Source: Aquatica leii (Eukaryota > Arthropoda > Insecta > Coleoptera > Lampyridae). Taken from it: a DNA stretch of 64,000 bases. Of this stretch, positions 33,589 to 46,906 are shown one piece after another (position 1 is the first letter of the stretch; each line of letters starts with the position of its first letter). The notes beneath the pieces are model-generated. The model did not search any database, was not told the origin of the DNA, and saw only the letters and a program-made list of their open reading frames with translations. The stretch spans positions 131,458,545 to 131,522,544 of the forward strand of contig CM069433.1 in NCBI GenBank assembly GCA_035610365.1, in the 5' to 3' direction. The translations under genes and the position numbers were made by a program.

Positions 33589-35277
33589 CTTAGAGTTATC
33601 AAATTAATTTTTTCATTTCTTTTAACCGAATACGAATTACCGCGTTTTATTGAGCAATAATCTTATCATTTATTTAATTGGAATTCTATATATTACGAAA
33701 ACAGGAAATACAAGTGCAACTATTCAAATCGTTGCACCTTACAATAAAACAATAACATTTCAATAATCAAAGTTTAGTTTTAAAGTATTGCAATATATTA
33801 TTTATAAATCAATTTCACCAATTCTTTACAAACCTTATAAAGCAGAAAATTATTAATTTTAAACAATAAAAGTGTTGTCCGTTATCTATACAATAATTCC
33901 CATTTAAGAATTGCTTTCATTCTCACTTTTGTATAAGGTATATGTATACCTAATATTCTAATAATAATTTTAATTATGTGTCAATAAAAGGAAAAAATGT
34001 AAAAAAAAATTATAATTAATAATAATTTAATAATGGTTGCTCTTATAGCATCAAATAAAGAATTGAGATGTTAAGAAAAAATATGATGTAATTTAAAAGA
34101 TTAAAGTAGTACGCACTTTTTCAGAAGGTGGAAATGCAAAAAAATATTTGATTATCTGCTTTCAGTACTAAAATGTCCTTATTCTCACCTAACCGTTGAG
34201 CTGCTTCTCTCTCCTGTATGTTAATATTTGAGCGTGGCGGTTTTGTTTTTCTTACAATGTTGCTAACGTCTTGTCGAATAGTTTCAAATTTTTTCTTTCT
34301 TTTTAAGCATTTTTGTTTTTTAACACATTTGAGTATAATTCTTACATTCATTATGATTGCAAAATTGAGTCGAACAAATAAAAAATTAAACGTCAAATTA
34401 TTTATTGTTATAGAATACTAGATATAAATAAAATCTTTTATGCATCACTGGCGTTACTGGATAATTACGCCCTTGGTGTATATATATGTATAGCTAGTAA
34501 CGAGTTTGTTGGGTACATAAGATTTCTTTTGTTTTTGTATTTATTAAAAAACTTAATTTGGATTATATACTTTCCTGTTTATAACTACAATATGTATATG
34601 CTTACAAAATTATCTATTTATTGCAAATGTTGACTACATTAAGTGCGAAGGAGGGGAAAACATATTTAATTCTATTCGGATTACTCACTATTTAATTCGT
34701 CTATCTGTGCAATTGTATGTGCTTACAATGCCTCATATGACCATTGATATACAACTTGCAGAAATACTTTTGGAGCGTGAGTTAAGTTGACTGCACGTCA
34801 ATTACAAATTTCAAAGTCGTTTAAAGTTACAATGGCAAAATGAATTAACTTTAAATAGAAATGAAGGAGGTGGTAGGAGGAAAATCTCCACGGTCCAGAA
34901 CTACAAATAAAGATCGGAGACAAATGTTCGACGCTATGTTGAAGAGCCACCAAAATTTTAGCATGACGTTATATTTTCAGACAAGAAGGTAACTACTTAT
35001 TATAAATAAAGTTTTAATTAACTTGGCAGGTATTCCAAAAGTATCATGATGGCCCTGTAAAAGTATACCAAATTGTGGAAATAAATCTATTACAAAAAGT
35101 GGATGATTAGGAGTTAAATTTGAGGATGGATAAGATTCCAAGGTCTAGAGGTTTGTTAGAAGATAGAAAGCTACTTACATTCTTGACAGTATCTGGATAA
35201 TGTAATTAATCCTACTGTGTAAACTTTCATGCAGCTAACATAGTCCAGCGTCTGACACGTTTTCTTCACAATTCAGG

Positions 35278-35477
35278 AGTTCGCGTGCAAAACCGGATAT
35301 ATCCACTTTTTACACATAATCATGTTTTGGTGGTTCTATGATGTATGTACATCGTGAGATACATCGATTCATTTGTGATTAAAACAAGATATATCCCATT
35401 CAAATCGTTAAGTAAAGTTTGAAATTTGGAACAAAACCGGTTATATTCAAATTTTGTAAGCAAAAGCGGATATATCC
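35278..35477 (+). repeat. Left terminal region with GATATATCC array
   Basis: GATATATCC is exact at 35296, 35388 and 35469, each preceded by an A-rich AAAACCG-like stretch, with a degenerate copy at about 35433. A single exact copy lies at the right end (37834-37843). The iteration suggests transposase-binding sites by analogy with other DNA transposons. Confidence 0.7.
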
Positions 35478-35761
35478 CAATCAGCAAGTCTGTTCAAATC
35501 GGTTGCATTTTTTAGTGTAGTAGCAGTTGTTGTTATTATCTAACACGTGTTTTCAATCATGCTAGAAATCTGCTAAAAGAAGTGTGTTTTAATGTGTTAA
35601 ACTGAAATTTGTGTTATGGAAGCAAAAGATATTAGTTCAAACGAAAGAAAAGATGGAACTAGGATAAGGAACAAACACGAGAAAATAAGAGACACGCGTA
35701 AAAAGTAAAAGTAAGATAAGTCGCTTTTTAAGGTAAAGTTTTTAAAAAACGTATTGTATTG

Positions 35762-35905
35762 AAACGTTCGAGAAATTACTTGCAAATGCAAGAGTCTTCT
35801 AGAAGCTGCTATCTATTTTCTAGAAGTTATAGCGAAAAGTAGGGAACGCTCGAGAAGGATTTCCGTATGTCTATATATAGCGACGAGACAGATCGTAGGG
35901 CAGTT
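35762..35905 (+). promoter_or_regulatory. Heat-shock-type promoter: four HSE clusters, TATA box and initiator
   Basis: Heat-shock elements are alternating 5-bp nGAAn/nTTCn units. Here AAAcgTTCgaGAA lies at 35762-35774, GAGtcTTCtaGAAgcTGC at 35792-35809, TTCtaGAA at 35818-35825 and GAAcgCTCgaGAA at 35844-35856, each in correct register with at most one mismatch per unit. TATATATAG follows at 35872. An initiator-like GCAGTT has its A at 35902, 30 bp from the TATA. A 5' leader rich in AAATAA/AACAA follows, as in insect heat-shock genes. Activity is inferred. Confidence 0.6.
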
Positions 35906-36040
35906 ATTGCCGTAAAGCAAGTGAAGATAAATAAGTGATTAGCACGTGCGAAGTTTTAAATAAATAACAGTGTACACCGAATCGAGTGAACGTGACTTAT
36001 AATGTAAACAAACAAGTGTGAAATCCGAGGACGTTAAAAA

Positions 36041-37565
36041 ATGAATGCTGTAAAGCAAGCATGCAAGACATTTAATACCTAAGAACACAGTTTTATAGTC
36101 ATGCAGAGAAAGTTCGTCAGGATATGTATTTATGTCAGTATATGTCTGTTATGCTTGCTAAACGACGAAGATAAAATAAAGAAATGAAACAAAGGGATGC
36201 CACAGTTTGTTACGTGTTAAAGTCTAATAAAAAATCCGTTAGTTTGCAGACAATGTTTCTTAACTGTTTTTGACGTAACTTAACACAGACTTGTAACAGT
36301 TATAAAGGTTTTGAAGCAAGGCGGTGTTCCGAAGGAGAGAAAAGGCGGTGATACAGTATCTCACAAAACTGCACCAAAAAAAAAAAAGTACGACAGTTTA
36401 TTGATAAATTTCGAAACAAAGAAAGTCATTATAATAGAAAAAAGTCCAAGCGTATATATCTTTTCGCAACTCTTTCCGTGGCAAAATTGTTTAAAATGTA
36501 TAACAGAGGATGTGATCGAGAAGATCAAGTCAGTTCTGATATGTTTAGAAGCGTCTTTTTAAATAATTTTAATATTGGTTTCTCATCCCCGGCCTCTGAA
36601 GTGTTCTCAAGTGCACAAGACTGAAAGAGCAATTAAAACATACGAAAGATGTAGAGAAAAGAAAAAATTACCACATCTACAGAAAAAGGGCCAACACTTT
36701 ATATGAACTCAACAAAGAAAAGCCCTATAACAGTTTTACCTTCTATTTTGATTTGCAACAAGTCCAGTCGCAACCCCGTACACCAATCGGAGATGCCTTT
36801 TATTCACATCAATTTTTTTAATGTGTGGACAAAATATTTAGCTAGAAGGGGGGCAATTCAAATCGATTTGGCGTTGTTGCATCATCTTGAAAATTTAAAT
36901 TATGAAGACATAAATCTTATTAGATTATTCTGCACATCATTTACACCCTAATGTATTGGCTTGTGATGTGATAGAAGTAATAATAACATTTCCAGTCAGA
37001 GGACATAGTTTTCTACCTGCCTACAGGTCATTTGGTAGGGTGGAGAAAATTTTGAAAAGAAATCCAGTCATAACATCCAAATACAAATATGTAGAAATGT
37101 ATTCAGAAGTAGGTTCTGTAAATTCAGTTGGTACTGACTGGCAAATGTGTGATATCAAAAGACTAAAAAATGTGTATAAAAAAATAAAAGAAATTTCAGA
37201 GTACAAAAGAATTGGCTTGAAAAAATTTATGAATAAAAAAGATGAAATTGCTATTAAAATAATGACGTTTGAATATTTGATTTACTTCGTTTTCCAATAC
37301 TTAGGAATACCTTATTAAGAAAGAAAAGTCAAAAAACAACATGCAGCTAAGTAGGCTACCATGAGGCAATTCTATATCCAATAAGAAAAAGCAGAATTTA
37401 AGTCATTTGATGAAGGAGCATTTTGGGGAAGAATAGCAATGCAGGGAAGACCTTTTATGGTACAAAAACTTGTTAGTTGGTGTAGAAAAAGGAAAGGAAA
37501 ACGGTTTAGAAAACAATTAAACTCAAGAAGTTGCAGACGGACTATGAGACTGTCTGTATAAAGAT
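36041..37565 (+). pseudogene. Transposase-like protein (DUF7869-like), broken
   Basis: Fragments read in order: HAEKVRQDMYLCQ (about 36105), GGVPKERKGGD (36311 frame), TLYELNKEKPYNSFTFYFDL and QPRTPIGDAFYSHQF (about 36690-36820), then NVWTKYLARRGA and LLHHLENLNYEDINLIRLF, then ITFPVRGHSFLPAYRSFGRV (about 36985) and DWQMCDIKRLKNVYKK. The tail is HFGEE and LLWYKNLL, up to about 37560. The FYFDL and FPVxGHSFxPxxRxFG blocks match a family repeated in insect genomes and annotated as DUF7869. Frameshifts near 36560, 36820 and 36940 and stops make it inactive. It lies downstream of the heat-shock-like promoter in the same element. Confidence 0.65.
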
Positions 37566-37829
37566 ACTGCAATACATAATTAACCCATATTTAACTGGTT
37601 TTTTTCATTTTGAGAAAAACATTATAATGTTTTAGGAATTTCCTTTTTGGTCCAAAACCAGATATATATAATATTTTTTGCCAATAAAACAGAAATATTT
37701 AAATTTTTCCAAAATAGTGTATATCAAACAGTTGGATAAACTCATTAACATAAAAATACTGTTTCAAAACGTTACTTTTTTTAAAGCAAACACATGAGAC
37801 GTTTTTATCGTTTCCTGAAAAATTTGTAA

Positions 37830-37860
37830 AAGTGGATATATCCGGTTTTGCCCGCGAGCT
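37830..37860 (-). repeat. Right terminal inverted repeat
   Basis: Reverse complement reads GCTCGCGGGCAAAACCGGAT then ATATCCACTTTT, matching the left end at 35279 onwards. Confidence 0.85.
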
Positions 37861-37864
37861 TATC

Positions 37865-40800
37865 AATTATTCTAGACCACCACTCATTAAATGGCGTGTT
37901 AAAGTGCCATGGAAATGAATTGAACTGGGGAAAATCTTGTCAGGGTAAAATTAAATTTTATTTGGGGTTATAAAAGTAATGCCTATTTGTAGCACGCAAT
38001 GCTCCACGTTTATTAACTTAGTGTTAAATACCTATATTAGTTGCTTTGAAGTACGTTAATATTAAGTGTAAAATCCTACTTTTATGTGATTCTTGGCCGT
38101 GTTCGTGTGTATACATTTGATGCATCGGATGAATTGTTTGACTTTCGATACCCACCACGTTATTAGGAAAATCTGTATGAAAAAATGAACTTGCTGAATA
38201 GTTTAACTAACCTAAACGGTGTATCGATGCAACTATAAGCAGAATATTTTCTGTAAAGTGATTGAGTCCGCCACCGATTCTTTTGTTTGAGTTTAAGAAC
38301 ATTTTTGTGTTTGATAAACTCATTTTGTGATATCCGTCCATTAAATTTTGCTTCCGTTTTTAGGAATGTGTGATTACGAGCTAAACTATATCTAGTCGGC
38401 ACAAATATAATTTGTAAGCACCCTTATTTTTTAATAATTAAACGTTGATTTATTGCGAGTTATTCTTTATCACAAATGTCATTTATTGTTGTGTCAGTGT
38501 TACGTTATTCATTCAATTACTTATGTAAAGTTGTATCGTAGTACAATGTGTAGCCTATACGGCATTCTTTTGTAATATTTTTTCTTTAATTTGAACTGTG
38601 ATACTACATTATTAAAGTATTTTTTCTTTCTTATTAATTGACTAGCTCTGACTTACATTTGTGTACTGTCATGAACCATTTGTTGTTTATTTGGAAAAGT
38701 TTTTCTATAATCGTTTAACGGATATGCTGCTCTTAGAATCGAGTTATTTATTTATATTTACTCATAACCAAATATACGATAGAGTGAGCTAGACCTGGTA
38801 TGGTCTACAAAAACGGGGCAACCCGTAATAAAGACTCAATTATTTAAAAACAACAAAATTATTGATGAATAAATTGACGCTGTTGAAATCTATACATAAA
38901 CCTAAAAACAATCGACAAACACAGCTTACTAAGATAAAAACTTTACGAGGTATAGCTGGATTATCTTGACATGATAAACTACACCATGAAACCATTTAGA
39001 AACTTAGTGTGTTATTTAAAATGCTGTAACGGTGAAATGCAAGTTTTGGCAAAACTACATTGGAAAAACCACTGGAAATTGATTAGTACATGGGTAAATA
39101 CCAGAAACTCCAACTTAAACCGAGCATCATGACAATTGTGAACCAAAATCCACTATCGTAAAATATATGTAATATTAGAACTTAACTACATGATTTTTTT
39201 AAATAAAAAAATGCTTCTAATAAAGGTACATACATTGGGTTGTTCCTTATTTTTATATCTTCTAATTTTAATTCTGTTAGCGAAAAAAACAATTTTGACC
39301 ACATTTTTAATCTTTAAAATCGAAACTTATCTGTACTGCTTTAGTTATTAGATTTTCTATAATGTGATTTCAAGAAAAATTGAAAAATTTAGAATCGCAG
39401 ACGAGTGTTTTGTTTTTGGTATACAAGGTAAACAATGTCTACTTTTATCTGTCTTTTTTTTTAAACATACTTTAATCACGCGTTAATATTTGTAACAGAA
39501 ACTAATTTGCTGACTAATACAGTTCAAAACTTCTTTTAGAAAAAAAACAACAAAATGTTTTAACAAACTTTATTATTTTGATAACATAAACAGAAGTTTA
39601 TAAAAACCGCTGCCATAATTGTAAATTAAAAAAAATTGTAGTCAGGAGAAGTGAAAGTGGAATCGAACGCGCGGAAATAAATTTTTTAAGTTTATCAAAG
39701 GAATTAGAAATACAGATATAAAAAGTGAAGTAAACATCGTTAATCTTAACAAGGGAATGCAGAGATCCTTGGAAATATCCGAGTATCAAAGCATTTCTAT
39801 AAAGCAACGTAAAAAACTGAGTATTTAAAGATATCAGTAGAAGAACCAAGAATGGCGTAACCTAAAGATCACGTTTAACACTTTATGGTTGTAGACAGTC
39901 TTTCATTTTATTCCAAAACACTAAGTATGTAAAAATCACTATCTCTAAAGTAATATTTTAAGAACTAGATTTTTAATTTAGTGCATCAACACGCAAATGA
40001 AAAACGAAATACGGCGTTAAAATCGAATGCCACATCCTATATATTTAAAAATAAATGAAACATTTTTGTTCGTATCAACAAAAACTCGCATTAAACAAGC
40101 ATTAATTAAAAGTAAATACCGTAATGTAACTTAATTACATGTGATTAAATAATGACTGACAATATTCACACGTTTTTGTACAATAGAATGTTTTACACCG
40201 ATTAAACGTAAAGTCAAAAAAACAAGGTCAAGGTGATTTCTAATTGGAAAAATATGCAAAAAATGTTCGTAGTGGGAAAAAATACGTTGCTGAACTGTAA
40301 TCGCTATTTTATTATCAACTACCAACTTGTTTTTATCGTTAGTTCATGAGACCCGAAGGCCAAAATCCATAAAAATGTGATGCATTTTTTATGGTTTTTT
40401 ACCTAAATCGTAATTTTGTAATTGTTTTATGTTATTTAATTAAAAACGTACGTTGAACCGCGATGTGTTTTATTTGAATAAATTGAAATTCGTATCTTAA
40501 AATAAAAAAGGATGACATTACGTAACATATACTGCATATATAATTAAGTAAACCAAAATTGTCATTCTTTTATTTATTGGAACAACGTTTTTATAAGTTG
40601 TGTTAGAATTAAATTGTAATTCACGAAACATTAATTATATAAAAAGATAAACTTTTTTTGAAAAGAACGCTATATTTAATTAACTGTAATATATTTAATA
40701 CTTTAACGATTTTAAAACTTACTTATTATAAACCTAACTAATTTTAATAAACTAAAAACGCAATACAACAAGCTGAGCAAGATAACAAACTAGCAATTTA

Positions 40801-43800
40801 ATAAAAACAAACCCTTACTATAATTTATATATTGCTGTAACCGTATACCGTCCGCGGATAAGATAATTTGTCAGATAATGCACCGACGTGTCACTTATTT
40901 ATATGTTATATAAAATGGGAAAAAAAAACATTTGGTCAGTTTTTACTCGCAGAAACCTTTACAAACCGCTACATAATTGTTTTGATTTTTAATTAAATTT
41001 TAATGACGACAAAAATTGTATATTATTTCAAAAAAGAAATAAAGTAGTAAAATAAAGATAAACATCTGGAAAATATCGATATTTTTTTAAAACTGGGTTT
41101 TAAAAACTTTTAACAAACAATCAAGGAAATAAAACATTTATTAACTGTAGATCAAAGCACTTAAATAAATTCAAACAAATCTGATGCAATATGGACGACT
41201 GCACGTGGAAGGGGTTATAACGTTTGGTGACAGCAACCCAGGTACGTGTTCAACTTAAATAAAAAATTTCTTATGGCCTAGATAAGATGTAAGACGACAG
41301 GTAGAAGCATCTCAACCAGACATAGGTAGCGAATAGGGAACCGTCCTATAGTTATGCAAGTTTAGTGCAAAATGCACTTGTTGCTCAACTAAAACAACAT
41401 AACAGCGTCTGTTTCAAATGCGATGGTTGCAAACATCGTCTGTCCCAAATTGGAGAATTAACACTACATGAGCATAGACCCTTGGCTAAGTTTGTTTAAA
41501 CCCTACAAATTTTTAACGAAAAGAAAATTTAACAAAACAACCCAAGTCAATATTAAGTATAAATATTCTTAAAGTTTCACCCTGACAAGTCAAGCTATCT
41601 CATAGATTCGGAAGGAAGAGTTTGATCAACCACCGTAAACATCACCCAAATGTAAATACGCAGCAGAAACTTACAATACGCATACGCTATAATAATAAAA
41701 TATTGGAAACGGAAGAACACTAAGTAAAAGATGGAAGATGTAATGACAATAAGCAAATTAAAACGATACGACAAAACAGTAGAAGGACTAGCGTTCATAG
41801 TCAACAAGAAAGAGGCATCTTATCAAATGTTTTAAAGTTATAATAGATCGGGTTGCATACTTATTTATGCAACCGTGATACGCTCTAACAAACAATGCAT
41901 TTACAAGAGAGGATTGAGGAATTTTATGAAAAACTATTTTTTTTATAAAATAAAACAAATCAAAATACAGCATTGCAAAATTACACAAAACAAAAAGAAG
42001 CAGAAGATAAATACTCAGGAAACTTTGAGACGGATGACCAAAATGCTAGAGGTGACACTAAGTTGAATTTCATGCATAAGTATAAGTTATATTTCATAAA
42101 TTCTTTCTTTAAAGTGAAAATGTCACAAAAATGGACGTAGATATCACTGGATGGTCTTGCCAAAAATGACAGATTGCGTTCTTACTAATATAAAAGACAT
42201 TTTGTTGGTGAATGAGTTTTAAACATCGATAGATATTAGGTTTGCTGTAAACAAAGCATTTTTTACAGCAACCCCTGCAACTGTTTCACTTGTCACCTTT
42301 ATCGCTTGCTAAATCAATGTTACCTTCGAGGTCCATCACCAAGGGTAGTCTCGAATTAAGTCAAAATTTATTGTTTATCGTTAATTGTAAGTGTTACCAA
42401 AAAGCTTTGAGAATCTCAATTTGTTATAATTTAGTTTTTGATTATTTTTTTTTGTAACTTAAATGATTAAACGTTGTTTTCGTAATAATTTTGAAACACA
42501 TTAAGCCTTTATTTTTTTATCTGATTTTTTCTCTTTTAGTATGTTTAGTTAATGTATAAATGTTAATATTATTATTGACTGATTTATTTAACCACAAAAA
42601 CTTTTTTATTATTATATTTTTTTTGTAATCTATTTATTTCAATTGCACTAGGTTTTGTTTTATTATAAATTTTTGTTATTTAACTTATAAGTGAAGTCTT
42701 TATTTTACATATATTTGCGTTGTATTTTATTTTTGTTTTGTTTAACTATAATATTTAGATTTTATGTCGTTCATTGAATTGAAGCTACCGGACGAGTTTC
42801 ATGGCAGATAAAAGTCGAAAGCTATTAAATGTCGTGTCCTTATTTAGCGCCTTATCGATTTAGTCTTTATTTGATTAATTTATGTTTTTCTCTTTGACAT
42901 CTAAAATTCACGAATTTCAATGATTGTATTACCCACGTCCATCTTACTGAACAAGCCGAGCAAACATCTTTATGTTACGTTTTATAGGCAGTTTTACGGT
43001 AATGTCTTTTAGCGGGTAACAAAACTAGAAAGCCGTGGAAGACGTTCCAGAATCCAATTGAAAAAATGCAAAGTACCGCTATGTTTAACAAAAATTTAAA
43101 AAAAAGTTTTAAAAACTTCCATAATAAATGAATGTTAATAATATTATAATCCTTGTTTATTTTGTAATGAATTTTTATCTCGATACCTATCACCGATGGT
43201 GACAATTGTTAAAGTTATAAAATTTATAAAATCACAGTCAAATATAGTTAAACATTTTTGGCATGCTTAAACGGAATAAATTTTCTTGTATTTTAGATTT
43301 TTGCTTTTTAGATTTGCTCTATAAAATTTTACGACTTTTCAGGTTACAAAAAAAAGCAATTAAATTTTAATAATGACTTCAATATTTTAGATCAATTTTC
43401 TCGTTCATACACTGTCTTTTGTTCAAAATTATATTTATTTAAAAAAATATATCAGAAATTTCCAACGTTTACTTTAATCGTTATAAAAAAAATGTACATA
43501 ATGATGCCTACAAAAAACTTTTGATTGAGACTTTACAGTTTTAAATAAGAATTTAGATCATAGGAAAAATTAGTAGGGTCGAATGAAAGCATCTAGCAGA
43601 ACTCGATGCTTGCTGTAAAAATAATGCTATCAGCTATCACTGTAGAAGACTAACAGCTTGGACACTAATTACAAATTATTGAAATAAATCAAGGAGAATA
43701 AATGCTTGATAGCATCTCCTCGTCTTCGTTAACTGCAAACCTTTTCATGTTCGTACGGTAACCTCCGACTGTTGTAAAATTGTAGATAAAAATCAGTTAT

Positions 43801-46430
43801 TGATTGGATGTAAGTGAACGTACACGTCAGTCTTAAAATGACCTTTTTATTACAGGAATTTGTACAGGACGAGCACTGTAATTTGTAATTATCAACAATT
43901 CATTGTAAAAACCGTAATTAGAATTAATTTATTAAACAAAAGCGACTTCATACCAAAAAAATTGCATGAAAAAGTGAAGATCTTTCACGAAAAGATTTAT
44001 CATTTCGAAAAAGTTTTGCAATACCCCATACATAATAGTAGCCAAAGAAGTCTAACGAAGATTAATTCGAACACATAGTAAATAAATTACTTTTGTTACG
44101 TAAAGAAAAATGTTAAATATAATTTGTTTTGAAAGTAGTCACTTATCTATAATTGGGAACGATCGCAATCTCTCAATAAGTTCAGAATAATGATAAAACC
44201 AGCCTATTCATTTTAATGCAGTTTTTGATTACTTGTAGTAATAAATGATAAGTGAGTAAAAACTAAGCAAATCAAAACTTTGCTGCCATACTACAATATT
44301 ATAAAAAAAAGTATTCGAAGCAAATACAAACATAGTAACAATTAATTGGAAAAGTAAAATCCTTGTATGGTTGCTATTGTATGTTTATAACAACTGTAAA
44401 TATTAATTATAGAACCAAATGGAGAATAAAATATTCGCTAACTGAAGGTATCATAATGTCAATCCTTTTTTGTCAAATACTAATTCTGAGACATACATAT
44501 GTGAAGTAGGTTCTAAACTAGTTTAAGCAAATCATTGCATTGAAGACTAATAGGATAGCAACAGAAACAAACATAAAGACAAGAATTTATAAACTTTAAG
44601 ATACGACAGTTGCTCACAATTTACGATCATTTCTTTAATTGTATTTGATTTTTCAAAATACGAAAAAGTAAATTTAACTAAATTTAGTACTAAAATTTAT
44701 TTACAAAAAATTAATTAAAACAGGAAATATGGGAACGCTTAATAAAACATTGTTCGACATGTAATACCGGCAGGTATGTACAGATTTTAATCACTAAGTA
44801 ATTATCACAATAAAAGAAATTAAAATTTAGTTTACCGTAATCATAAAGCATTCTACCTACTAAAAATTAACCTTAAGAAACTACAATAAATTTACAAAAA
44901 ATTAAAGAATTTTGAACTTTTACGACGTCGTGCTGATGCTTGCTAAAAAATACGGTACCTATAGTAGAAATCAAACAAAAAAAGGATCGACGGAAAAACA
45001 CATTTATGCATAAACCTGCTTTTTGTGAAAGCACTAACATTGTTACATATAATTAGGTACATACAAAAAAAGCAACAAATAATCCTTAATATCTGTCACA
45101 CAAATATATAAGAGACAAAGACAAAAATCTATAGAATCAAAATTAGGGTCATTATGACATGCATACCTAAAACGAAATCAGACATATCAAAAACAATAAA
45201 CAACCCATATTCGTATGAAGTAGCGAATGTTGTGTTGACAAAGATAAATCTTCTAAAGAAGAAACAAACCGATACCTATTAGAAAAAGAAGAAGCAGAAG
45301 CAGAAGACAATACATATAATAAATATATTGTTTAAATGTATTAATATTGACTGATTTTGATTGTTTTGTTTTAAAAGTTAGCATAGTAAAGCAAAGTTAA
45401 ACATTTTTGCTAAAAACAAACTAAAATTTATTTATGAAAATATTCATATTTTATGTAAAATCGACACATAATAAAATAAAATATACAAAGATTTTGTTTT
45501 AAAATATTACCTAAGTTGTATAGCGACCTAAAAAAACCAAAAGAAAAACTAGAAAATTTTTTGAATATGCAATTATAATATTTATCAAAAAATATTATAA
45601 ATTTACGTTTTAAGCACATTTGTACAGTTTGTTATAGAGTATAATGAAAACGTTAAGTGTGGCGTTTTTTGCAATGTCGACGAGAAAGTATTACAATTAA
45701 GGAAACTTGCAATTAGCTAATTATGTGATTGTTGACAAAGTAATTTTTTTAAAATTTTAATTGCGAAAGTGTTTTTTTACAAGTTAAGCAGCTGTTGTAA
45801 TTTATTATGTCGTAATCTAATTAAATAATTTTTTATTAAGCCTACATGAGAACTCCAGCAAAGTTACATAACAGATATCAAACTGCAACCTAAAATTTTG
45901 GTTACTTCCCGTCAAATTTATATTATTGGATTACCTTTCTAAATACGGTTTACAAAATAGTTATGAATGCGTACCATAAGGAAAAACGCATACGTGGTAA
46001 ATGTTAAATTTTGCAGGAGAAAAATAAATCGGAGCAGGTTTAATATTTTTTCGCGCGTACCGTATAAATAAACGTCAGTGCAGTTATCTTATCGCGAACG
46101 GTATTTATTTAAATCTACAGTGACAGTATTATATAAATTTTAGTAAGTTATTAGTTAATTACAATTTTCTTAGTTTGTTGTGTTGTGTTTTAGTTTTAGT
46201 AAAATTTAACAAGTTAATTAGGGTAGCTATTATTACTCATCAGAGTGTAAAGCTTTAACATAAGAGTTAGTTAATTACTGCCATCTACATCCGCTGCAAC
46301 TAGCGGAAATATTTTAATTTAAATTCAAATAATTTTCTGACAGTTCGTCCAACCTACCAAAGTTGACCTCACAATTTTACCCTAAAATTACAAACTTAAT
46401 TTACAACCAAGGCCGCATGGGGTCTTGGGT
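37865..46430. other. Long gene-poor AT-rich stretch
   Basis: No gene supported on either strand. At about 38890-39000 the plus strand reads TKIKTLRGIAGLS, a stop, HDKLHHETI, vaguely like a LINE RT C-terminus, too little to call. At about 41400-41450 a Cys/His cluster (CFKCDGCKHRL) is isolated. At 46065-46090 a TATAAATAA and TCAGTGCAGTT pair is only about 15 bp apart, too close for a canonical TATA promoter. Confidence 0.4.
41851..41874. repeat. Perfect 9-bp hairpin
   Basis: GGTTGCATA at 41851-41859 pairs with TATGCAACC at 41866-41874 around a 6-base loop. Confidence 0.7.
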
Positions 46431-46456
46431 CACTTGATAGTTTTCGGCATCTTTGA

Positions 46457-46750
46457 CTTTTTTTAAGAAATTACATCGTAATTTTTTTAATATACTGTTA
46501 ATAATTGTTCAATCTAATTCTAAACAAATTTGCAGAAAAATCTGAAATGACTATCTTTGTGAAAATTTCGTTTATTTATGCACGACCCGAACTGGAATAG
46601 CATCGCGTATTTACGCGTTTGACACAAAATAACTTTTTTTTAAGAAATGTACCATATCTTAATTTTTTAATATGTTGTTAATTATTGTTTAATCTAATTA
46701 AAAACGATTTTTTAGAAAAATCAGAAATGACTATCTTTGTAAAAATCGCA
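46457..46750. repeat. Direct repeat, about 105 bp, two copies offset by about 177 bp
   Basis: Copy 1 (about 46459-46570) and copy 2 (about 46635-46750) share TTTTTTAAGAAAT, TAATTTTTTTAATAT, TTGTTTAATCTAATT-like blocks and AGAAAAATCTGAAATGACTA then TCTTTGT. The offset of about 177 bp would suit two monomers of a satellite-like repeat. Confidence 0.7.
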
Positions 46751-46906
46751 CTATTACAATTACATGTTTAAATAGATGTTTATTGAAATTGTTTTTATTA
46801 TTTTTAATAAAAATTATATAAAAATATAATAAATCATGTTTTTGGCGTATATTTACATAGTTACTTTCCTTTCAAAATGATTAAAGGCTTTATATTGGAA
46901 TTAAAT

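Larger units (their letters stand above)
31862..35277. other. Gene-poor AT-rich stretch with two hairpin-forming elements
   Basis: No gene supported. It contains the hairpin at 32541-32579 and the MITE-like unit at about 33187-33588, listed separately. Frames at 34121-34421 on both strands are AT-driven. Confidence 0.45.
35278..37860 (+). mobile_element. DNA transposon with GGATATATCC-bearing inverted termini
   Basis: The left end GTTCGCGTGCAAAACCGGAT continues ATATCCACTTTT, and the reverse complement of the right end is GCTCGCGGGCAAAACCGGAT with the same continuation, giving about 31 bp nearly identical. The palindrome GGATATATCC and close variants recur subterminally (35388, about 35440, 35469). 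A heat-shock-like promoter and a broken plus-strand transposase-like gene fill the interior. No clear target duplication was found. Confidence 0.8.

Noticed and set aside
35041-35210. Possible DNA-element coding sequence left of the 35.3-kb transposon
   Set aside because: Only short broken frames; no block matched a known transposase.
41395-41480. Cys/His cluster CFKCDGCKHRL as a zinc-finger gene
   Set aside because: One isolated cluster between stops, with no repeat of the motif or flanking domain.
46060-46095. TATAAATAA next to TCAGTGCAGTT as a promoter
   Set aside because: The spacing of about 15 bp is too short for a TATA-initiator pair and no gene follows.
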